Assembly (NCBI GenBank): GCA_035949375.1 | Contig: DASZIG010000049.1 | Span: 124,001-188,000 of the forward strand | Length of the DNA stretch: 64,000 bases | DNA from: Gp13-AA77 sp035949375 | GTDB lineage: Bacteria > Acidobacteriota > Terriglobia > UBA7540 | Direction: 5' to 3' | In this document: positions 45,277 to 52,800 of the stretch, piece by piece | Layout: every line of letters starts with the position of its first letter | How positions within the stretch are numbered: the first letter of the stretch is position 1 | The notes under the pieces: generated by a model | What the model was told of the DNA's origin: nothing | Databases searched by the model: none | What the model saw: the letters and a program-made list of their open reading frames with translations, nothing else | Translations under genes and position numbers: made by a program

Positions 45277-46452
45277 TTAGCGGGCCGCGCGCGTCGAAGA
45301 CGACTTCGCCTCCGCAAGCGCGTCCTCAACCGCCTGAACGAAGACCTCCGGAGAAGGTCCGGGGAAGAATCGGCCGTTGACATAGACCGTGGGTGTCTGG
45401 TTGACGCCCAGATCCTCGCCCTCCTGCCGCCCCGCGTCCACACGGGCCTTGCTGGCTTGCGAGTCATAGCAGACGCCCAGCTTGCCGCGATCGAGACCGG
45501 ACTGTTCGCCATAACTGAGCAGCAGGTCGCGCACCTGTGAGGAGTTCGCCTGCACGGCATCGACGTCGGGTTGATGCTGGAAGATCAGCGTGCGGTAGGT
45601 CACGAACTTCGAGGGATCCATCTGATAGGCGCACTCATTGGCGATGGCGCCGAACCGTCCCCACTGATGCATGGGCAGCGGAAACTCCTTGAACACCACG
45701 CGGACCCTGGAACCGTACTTCGGCATGAACTCGGTCTCCAGGTACTGGTGCAGGCGCGCACAGGAAGGACATTCGAGATCGGCGAACTCCACGACAGTCA
45801 CCGGCGCGTTGGCCGCCCCCTGAGTCGGCTGATCCTTGAGCGAGATGGTACGCAAGGCCTCCTTGCGCGGGTCCACGTTCAGCCGGTAGATCTCGCTGCT
45901 CATGGTCATGAACTTCTTGTCGTCGGTAACAAAGAAAGGCAGCGTTTGTGCCGGATGCGTGCCGTCGCTCGCCGTTACCTGGGTGGTGAGGAATCCGGGG
46001 TACTTCGACGGCTTCAACTCTGTCGCGGTCACGGTGATCTCGGGATGGAGCTTGAACTGTTCGCGCACCTGTTGCGCGAGGCCGGCGGCATCCGCGTTGC
46101 CGCTGAGCGGCACGAGCGGACCCATGAACAGATAACGTCCATCTTTGGAAACGGAAATCGGCTGGTCCTTCGACTGTTTGCCGTCGTTGCTGGTGATGGT
46201 CGCCTGGTAGAAATTCGGGTCGGCCGAAGGCTGCAATTCACTCAAGCTCAACTGGACTGTACTCACCACGCCAAAGCGCTCGCGAATAAAGCTCACCAGC
46301 TTCTCGTGCGAGGGCGGCTCAGTCGAAGCCGAATCGTGCGCCGGCTTGCCCGCGGTCTGCTTGACGGGCGGGTTACTTTGCGCGGCAAATGTCGCCAGGA
46401 TGGCGATCAGGATAGCGCCCGCGGCTGCCCCCGCGTTCCTTAGATTTTTCAT
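45277..46452 (-). CDS. DsbA-family thiol-disulfide protein with duplicated DsbC-like N-terminal modules
   Basis: 391 aa from the ATG at 46452 (signal peptide AAAGAILIAILATFAAQS); the frame opens 13 codons earlier. The C-terminal 170 residues are a thioredoxin fold with the redox motif CPSC (C228, C231) in VVEFADLECPSCARLHQYL. A cis-Pro follows near the C-terminus (VNQTPTVYVNGRF). Residues about 60-205 contain two similar modules (LSLSELQPSADPNFYQATIT, then VTATELKPSKYPGFLTTQVT). They resemble the dimerisation/chaperone domain of DsbC. It probably acts as a periplasmic disulfide reductase or isomerase. The partner is unknown, and no DsbD or DsbB was seen. Confidence 0.85.
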   Translation of the reverse strand: MKNLRNAGAAAGAILIAILATFAAQSNPPVKQTAGKPAHDSASTEPPSHEKLVSFIRERFGVVSTVQLSLSELQPSADPNFYQATITSNDGKQSKDQPISVSKDGRYLFMGPLVPLSGNADAAGLAQQVREQFKLHPEITVTATELKPSKYPGFLTTQVTASDGTHPAQTLPFFVTDDKKFMTMSSEIYRLNVDPRKEALRTISLKDQPTQGAANAPVTVVEFADLECPSCARLHQYLETEFMPKYGSRVRVVFKEFPLPMHQWGRFGAIANECAYQMDPSKFVTYRTLIFQHQPDVDAVQANSSQVRDLLLSYGEQSGLDRGKLGVCYDSQASKARVDAGRQEGEDLGVNQTPTVYVNGRFFPGPSPEVFVQAVEDALAEAKSSSTRAAR

Positions 46453-46637
46453 GATGGATGTTCGCTCCGTTTCCTGCAATGCTCGATACATGTGCCAGTC
46501 GGAGATTAACGGGGTCTTCCGATGAGTGGCCGAGCCTCAATTCTAGCCAACGGCTCGCACAAAAATCAACAAAGCAGCCGCGCAAAACCGGCTCAAGCGC
46601 CGAAGGCGCCGCGACGGTCCTCGCCGGCAGAGGACTG

Positions 46638-48308
46638 CTAAACCGGGGCCTTGGCCGCCTCAGCCGGGGCCGGAGAAACCGCCGGCCGCCTCCGGCCCTT
46701 GAAAAACCACCAGCGCCCGCCCTTACGGTTGCCGTTCTCCACACCAATCGCCGGTACCAGGGCCAAAGTGGGCAGCCCGAGATAGAACTCGATGTCACGT
46801 TCGTCACGCAGAGACTTGTCGCCGAATTCAAAGATAGAGGCCACAGCCAACCCGATGATCAAGCCTCCGGCCAAGCCTCCCAATGTAAACTGCCACCAAA
46901 CGGGGAAGGACGGGCTCTGGGGCAGGTCGGGAGAGTCGAGCACGGTGAAGGTTTCGCCTTGCCCCTGACTCTCCATATTCACGGACATCTGCGAGGCGTC
47001 ACGATTGCCCAGGAGCGTGTTGTAGAATTTCAGCGCCGCGTCATGCCCGAGCGTAAGTTTGTTGTACTCCTCCTCAACCGTGGGGCTCACCTGTAATCGC
47101 GACTCATAGCCCTTCACCTGCTGCTGGAGCTTTTCCTGTTCCTTGGTCTTTTCGCTGATAAAAATGTCGTCCTGCTTGAGGGTGGCGCGCAATTGCTGGA
47201 TGGAGAGGGGCGTCTGAGCGCTTGGTGCTGACGATCCACCCTGGGCAGTGCCGGTATTCTGCGCCGTGGTCGCCGCTGAAGCCCCGGACTTCGCGGCGGT
47301 CGAACCCGAAGCGCCCGCCGAAGCCGGGGGCTGGGGAGCGGATGGGCTCGATGCGTTGGCCGTCTGCGCGTCAATCTCTTTTTGAAGCCCGACGATGTCT
47401 TTCTTCAGCTTGACGATGTCCGGGTAATCATCCGTGTAGCGCGCCTGATCGATGGCCAGCGTATCCTTCATCTTGCTGAGCTCGTCCTTCATCGCCTCGA
47501 GCGAACTCGCCTGCTCAGGGTTTGCCGCGGTGGACTTCCAGGCAGCCTCCTGCTGCGAGAGCAACGACTGCTCGTAAGCCCGGTCCTGCTGCGCCCGGTT
47601 CACCTGGTCCGTCACCGCTGCAAGCTGCGTGTTGAGAGTGGCCAACACCTGGAGATTGGCCTGGGTGTCATTGGGGAGGGCGCCCAGATTCTTGCGCTTG
47701 AAGTCGGCCAACTGCGCATCCTGATCGTCCAGTTGGCGCTTTGCCTCAGCGAGCTGGCCGGATAGGAAATCGGTGGTGCCTTTGGCCACCTGCTCATGCT
47801 GCTGCAGATTCTCCGACATGAACATGGAAGTGAGCTCGGTGCAGAGCTGCTGAGCAAGGTGGGCGTTCTCGGCGGTAAACGCCACGCTGAATCCGGGGAT
47901 GGGCTGCTTCGCGTTGGATTTTGAGGCCTCATCCTGGAAGGTCTGTTCCTTGACGTTGATTGCGTGGCGCATGTCGTCGATGGCTTCCTCCATCGACCCT
48001 TTCCTCTCGCTCTTATAAAGGTCGTAGCGCTCGATCAAAGGCTGAAGGCGGGAGCGGCTCTCGATCTGTTCTTCCATGGTCGCGAGGCGGGTGAACAGGT
48101 CGTCCGTGGTGACCGCCGGAACCAGGCTCTCCGGCACCGTGGGGCGCTCGATCAGGATCAGGCTTGTTGACGTGTACTCGGGCGTAAGCACCAGCGTGAT
48201 CAGATACCCGAGGAGGGCGCCCGCCAGCGCCGGCCAGATGATCACGCGCAGGCGACGCCGCAAAATCTTGACATAGTCTTCAAAACCCAGTTCTCGACTG
48301 CCAGCCAT
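46638..48308 (-). CDS. Wzz/GNVR-type polysaccharide chain-length or co-polymerase protein
   Basis: 556 aa. An N-terminal Wzz domain with a first membrane helix (VIIWPALAGALLGYLITLVL, about residues 22-41) is followed by long periplasmic coiled coils (about 60-470). There is a Ser/Ala/Pro-rich insert (about 315-365), then the second helix near FPVWWQFTLGGLAGGLIIGL (about 478-497) and a cytoplasmic tail EFGDKSLRDERDIEFYLGLP. The tail has no Tyr-kinase domain, so a separate kinase may exist elsewhere. It is 27 bp after the Wza-like gene, so they form one operon. It should set the chain length or drive export of exopolysaccharide. AAGGAAGAAGG precedes the start. Confidence 0.9.
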   Translation of the reverse strand: MAGSRELGFEDYVKILRRRLRVIIWPALAGALLGYLITLVLTPEYTSTSLILIERPTVPESLVPAVTTDDLFTRLATMEEQIESRSRLQPLIERYDLYKSERKGSMEEAIDDMRHAINVKEQTFQDEASKSNAKQPIPGFSVAFTAENAHLAQQLCTELTSMFMSENLQQHEQVAKGTTDFLSGQLAEAKRQLDDQDAQLADFKRKNLGALPNDTQANLQVLATLNTQLAAVTDQVNRAQQDRAYEQSLLSQQEAAWKSTAANPEQASSLEAMKDELSKMKDTLAIDQARYTDDYPDIVKLKKDIVGLQKEIDAQTANASSPSAPQPPASAGASGSTAAKSGASAATTAQNTGTAQGGSSAPSAQTPLSIQQLRATLKQDDIFISEKTKEQEKLQQQVKGYESRLQVSPTVEEEYNKLTLGHDAALKFYNTLLGNRDASQMSVNMESQGQGETFTVLDSPDLPQSPSFPVWWQFTLGGLAGGLIIGLAVASIFEFGDKSLRDERDIEFYLGLPTLALVPAIGVENGNRKGGRWWFFKGRRRPAVSPAPAEAAKAPV

Positions 48309-48335
48309 ACTAACCTTCTTCCTTGTCCTCCGCCG

Positions 48336-48941
48336 TCAGGGCACAACGATCGTGTCTCCTGGCTGCAGGAGAATGTTTTGCGCCGTGTCCGTGCCCTTCA
48401 CAACGTCCTTGTAGTTGAAAGGATACTTGACCTGCTTGCCATTCTGCTGCCGCAGCACATAAATCTTCTTGACGTTGGCGAAGGGCGTGAAACCGCCCGC
48501 GCTCGACAAGCCTTGCAACACGGTCATACCGGGCTCCAAAGGATAGGTGCCGCCGCGGGTGACCTCGCCGGTAATGTAAATCCGCTGACTGTTCACTTCA
48601 GTCACGATCACGGTGACCTGCGGGTCTGAGATGAATTTCTTGAGGCGCTCCGTCAAATCCGCGGTCAAAGCAGCCGAGGTCCTGCCTGCGGCCTGAACGT
48701 CATCGAGCAACGGGAGAGAGATTTTGCCATCCGGCCGCACCGGGACGGCCTTCGAGACATCCGGCTCCTTCCACACCTGCACTTCCAGAACGTCGCCCGG
48801 CGAAATCACGTAGTCGCTGCCGACCGGCTGCATCGGCTGCGCGACTTTCGACGTAGGCTTATCCTTCTGCTTGGCAACCGCTGATACCAAACCGGCCGTC
48901 AGGAGCAGCGCTAGTGCGAGTGCGACCCGCCCACGAGTCAT
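48336..48941 (-). CDS. Wza/GfcE-type polysaccharide export protein
   Basis: 201 aa from the ATG at 48941, which has GGAGGAG about 7 nt upstream; an earlier in-frame ATG at 48962 lacks one. Signal peptide (VALALALLLTAGLVSAVA). The Poly_export domain begins YVISPGDVLEVQVWKEPDVS and carries VRPDGKISLPLLDDVQAAGR. A SLBB-like domain follows (RIYITGEVTRGGTYPLEPGM, then VLQGLSSAGGFTPFANVKK), and it ends IVVP. Short for Wza (about 380 aa), as in other Acidobacteriota-like and XrtA-type loci. It probably forms the outer-membrane exit with the downstream Wzz-like protein. Confidence 0.9.
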   Translation of the reverse strand: MTRGRVALALALLLTAGLVSAVAKQKDKPTSKVAQPMQPVGSDYVISPGDVLEVQVWKEPDVSKAVPVRPDGKISLPLLDDVQAAGRTSAALTADLTERLKKFISDPQVTVIVTEVNSQRIYITGEVTRGGTYPLEPGMTVLQGLSSAGGFTPFANVKKIYVLRQQNGKQVKYPFNYKDVVKGTDTAQNILLQPGDTIVVP

Positions 48942-49258
48942 ATGAACTCTCCTCCCATGCATGCGACCAGCTTACCAAATGTTAACCGACGCCGAATCGA
49001 ATGGCAATCCGCATCCATCACCCAGGCAAAGTGGAGTGCGATGATCCGCCGCATCTGTAAGCTCCAGCACGGTTGGATGATGTAAATTATGCCGGCGAAT
49101 GCCACCGGATCCACTAGGGCCCGCCTAGCCGCGCCCACCCAGCTGCCAAGTCATTTTGGACTTTCACGAAGGGGAACGCGAGTTCGGTTCATCGCCGGCT
49201 TGTGCGGATTTTCCACCTTGAATCGGACGAAGTCGCTGCCGCGTCGCGATTTCAGGGT

Positions 49259-49321
49259 CCGGTTGGCCCGCAGGGCGAGTTTGGCTTTAATCGAGGGTAA
49301 CAAAGCCACACGGCCAACCGG
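49259..49321. promoter_or_regulatory. Nested inverted repeat, possible structured leader
   Basis: Outer arms CCGGTTGGCC / GGCCAACCGG (10 bp) enclose inner arms TGGCTTT / AAAGCCA (7 bp). The inside contains AGGGCGAG and a terminal CAAAGCC, weakly like a GEMM (c-di-GMP-I) riboswitch. A full GEMM consensus was not found, so no identity is claimed. It lies about 510 nt upstream of the surface protein gene. Confidence 0.35.
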
Positions 49322-49715
49322 GTGATTGAATGCAAAAGACTTATGGCGCGCCGAGTTGACTTTGTTTGGCTTTGTCTTGGCCTATTTTTCGGACTATTTT
49401 ATTGATTGCATGCGGCTTAGTGGCTTTGTTTTGCAAATTTTTAGATTCCTTTTTTTCGGCCCTTCTAGGTGGTGTTATCGAGGACTAGCTTCGGGCTACA
49501 CAGTCCCAGTTGTCTCTCCGGTTTTGTCTTGTCGCCGACAACGGGCCAAGGCCGGCACCGCGCGGCCCTCGTGCCTTCATATTTTTCCACAGGATAATCA
49601 GCTGAATCTAAAAGACAAAAGAAATTGTCCCAGAATTAGCGGTCATACCCACATTCCCAATCAGAGATGGTAGCTTGTCCTCCGGCTGGTTGCGAACCGA
49701 GAGGTTATGAGGGCA

Positions 49716-49748
49716 GTCAAGCTCACGCCTCAGCGCCTGGAGCTTGAC
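49716..49748. promoter_or_regulatory. Perfect 9-bp inverted repeat upstream of the surface protein
   Basis: GTCAAGCTC, fifteen bases, GAGCTTGAC. It lies about 83 nt before the start at 49831; a possible regulator site or leader hairpin. Confidence 0.35.
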
Positions 49749-49830
49749 TTTACTCGCTCCCAAGCCGAGCGCAGCAGCTGGGCAGGGCAGAGCAAAGACG
49801 TCTTGCCGATTGCGGACTGAGGGGAAGGCG

Positions 49831-52800
49831 ATGGTCATCGAGACTCATACTGTTCCACCGCAATACGATCGCCAGAAGTTGCGGGCGCAATCCCGCACGC
49901 GGGCTTTATTCCCGCGGGATTTGCTCCGAGGTCCGGCGTCCCTGCTGATACTGAGCGGATGCTGCCTCGCGATCATGGCGTTGCCGGTCGCCGGACAACC
50001 CCCCTCGGGCGCGGCGCGGGTTCCGGTGCCGCCTCCGGCCTCCGAACCTACCGCCCCGTCCTTCGCGCCGGCCCCTGGTCCAACTGCGACAGCACTTCGC
50101 AAGGCGCACCCCGACCCCTTCGTTTTCAACCGCTTTATCGTCTCCTACAACGCGATAAACCAGCCGACGTTTCGGCTCTTCACTGCCGCCGCCCCGGCTG
50201 GCCAGAACCCCAGACCCGTCAGTCTCGACCAAATCAGCAGGAGCGCATTCGATAATGTCAACAACGCCTTGCGCATCAACGCGACGCCAGGCGCGGGTCA
50301 AGGCCAACATACGCCATCGAACGCGGACCAGGTGTTCGCGTCGGTTTTTGACACCACCAGCAACGCTCTGCGGGTGAACTGTATCGTGGGGTGCAGCAGC
50401 GTGACTTTGGGTGGCGACCTGAGCGGTAGTATGGCCAGGCAGACAGTGGTGGGCCTTAGCGGGCGTCCTGTTGCGCCTTCCGCGCCATCGCCGAATCAAG
50501 TGCTCACTTGGAACGGCTCCGAGTGGGCTCCGATCACGCCTGCGACCGGCGCCGGGACGGGCAACTGCGGACCCAACCAGCTCGTCAGCGCTGTAAATGC
50601 GGGTGGCCAACCGAGTTGCATTCAACCCGGATTCGGGAACCTCAGTGGCACGGTGGCTTCCAACCAGTTGCCCGTCGCAAGCGCTTCCGTCCAGGGCGCC
50701 TTGCAGTTGACCACGGATCTGGCCGGTACGGGCAATGCTCCTCTCGTGGCCGGTCTGCAAGGACACCCGATTGCCGCCACCGTCCCGGCCGCCAATCAGT
50801 TTCTCGGCTGGAACTCGGATAACTCGCAATGGCAGCCGGTGCAACCCGGTTTCTCGAACGTGAGCGGAATAGCGGGCGCCAGTCAACTGCCCGGCGCAAC
50901 CACGGGCTCGCAAGGCGCGTTGGTGCTCGCGAAGGACCTGGGGGGTTCTTCCACTTCCCCACAGGTGATTGGACTGCAGGGGAATCCCGTGCAGGCCGTC
51001 GTGCCTGGGTCAGGTCAAGTGCTGACCTGGAACGGGTCCAGCTGGACCCCGACCAATCCAGCCATAGGAGCCCAGATCGCCCAAGACCTGGGTGGCACCG
51101 TGGGCTCGCCGAAGGTGGTCGGCCTCCAGGGAAACGCCGTCGCTTCGACCGCGCCTGCCGCCAACCAATTTCTCGGCTGGAACGCTGCAGGCACGCAATG
51201 GCAACCCGCGCAGCCCGCGTTTTCCAACCTCGGCGGCACCGCTGCTTCCAGTCAGTTGCCGGCCGCCACTGGCGCCGCTCAAGGTGCAGTAACCCTGACC
51301 AAGGATCTCGGAGGCACCTCCGCTTCGCCGCAGGTCGTCGGCCTGCAGGGCAACGCCGTCTCCAGCCAGACGCCCTCCAGCAGCCAGGTGCTGACCTGGA
51401 ACGGGTCCAGCTGGACCCCGACCAATCCAGCCATAGGAGCCCAGATCGCCCAAGACCTGGGTGGCACCGTGGGCTCGCCCAAAGTTGTCGGTCTTCAGGG
51501 AAACGCCGTCGCTTCGGGCACGCCTGCCGCCAATCAATTTCTCGGCTGGAATGTTGCCAGCACGCAATGGCAACCCGCGCAGCCCGCGTTTTCCAACCTC
51601 GGGGGCACCGCTGCTTCCAGTCAGTTGCCGGCCGCCACTGGCGCCGCTCAAGGTGCCGTAACCCTGACCAAGGATCTCGGAGGCACCTCCGCTTCGCCAC
51701 AGGTTGTCGGCCTGCAGGGCAACGCCGTCGCTTCGACCACGCCTGCCGCAAACCAGTTCCTCGGCTGGAACGCCGCCGGCACACAATGGCAGCCCGCGCA
51801 GCCCGCTTTTTCTAACCTCGGCGGCACCGCCTCTTCCAGCCAGTTGCCGGCCGCCACCGGCGCCGCCCAGGGAGCGGTGATCCTCGCCAAAGATCTCGGC
51901 GGCACCTCGGCTCTGCCTCAGGTCGTCGGCCTTCAGGGCAATGCCGTCTCTAGCCAGACGCCGTCCAGCGACCAGGTGCTGGCCTGGAACGGGTCCAGTT
52001 GGACCCCGACCAACCCCGCCCTAGGAGGAGCTCAGATCGCACTAGACCTGGGCGGCACCGTAGGCTCGCCCAAAGTTGTCGGTCTTCAGGGAAACGCCGT
52101 CGCTTCGACCACGCCTGCCGCGAATCAATTTCTCGGCTGGAATGCTGCCGGCACGCAATGGCAGCCCGCGCAACCCGCTTTTTCAAACCTCGGTGGAACC
52201 GCCGCTTCGGGCCAGTTGCCGGCCGCCACCGGCGCCGCTCAAGGTGCCCTGACCCTGGCCAAGGATCTCGGCGGCACTTCCGCTTCGCCGCAGGTCGTCG
52301 GGCTGCAGGGTAACGCCGTCTCCAGCCAGACGCCGTCCAGCAACCAGGTGCTGACCTGGAACGGGTCCAGTTGGACCCCGGCCAATCCAGCCACAGGAGT
52401 CCAAATCGCCCAAGACCTGGGGGGCAGCGTGGGCTCACCCAAAGTCGTCGGCCTTCAGGGAAACGCCGTCGCTTCGACTGCGCCTGCCGCAAATCAGTTT
52501 CTCGGCTGGAATGCTGCCGGAACACAATGGCAGCCCGCGCAACCCGCTTTTTCAAATCTCACGGGCACAGCTTCCGCCAGCCAGATCGCTAATCCGGCAG
52601 GGGACCTGACGGGCACTTATGCAGCCAGTACCGTCACCGCAGTGCATTTTGGAACCACGGGGATTCCATTCTCCCCTACGCCGCCGACTTCAGGACAGTG
52701 CATTTACTATACCGGGGCCGCGATCGGTGGAACCAGTTGTGGCAGTGGCAGCGGAGGAGTGAATATCGGGGGTCCGATCGGCGGTGGAACTTCAAACAGC

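Larger units (their letters stand above)
48942..49830. other. Large intergenic region with structured elements
   Basis: 889 bp between the divergent Wza-like gene and the 1947-aa surface protein. No credible gene is seen. A short open frame at 49326-49673 is AT-rich and low in coding character, and was rejected. A nested inverted repeat lies at 49259-49321 and another at 49716-49748. A T-rich zone (49370-49470) carries repeated GGCTTTGT words. Promoters for both flanking genes must lie here, but none is convincing. Confidence 0.5.

Noticed and set aside
49259..49321. A confident c-di-GMP-I riboswitch call
   Set aside because: Only a few short words match; the essential 3' stem with GGTAGC was not found, so it is recorded as an unknown structure only.
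49326..49673. Possible small membrane protein upstream of the surface protein
   Set aside because: The frame is AT-rich and has many aromatic/Cys residues typical of random sequence, no Shine-Dalgarno and no family resemblance.
51067..52560. Repeat array that could be mistaken for a CRISPR array
   Set aside because: The repeats are long, in frame, and encode protein modules with no unique spacers of CRISPR size.
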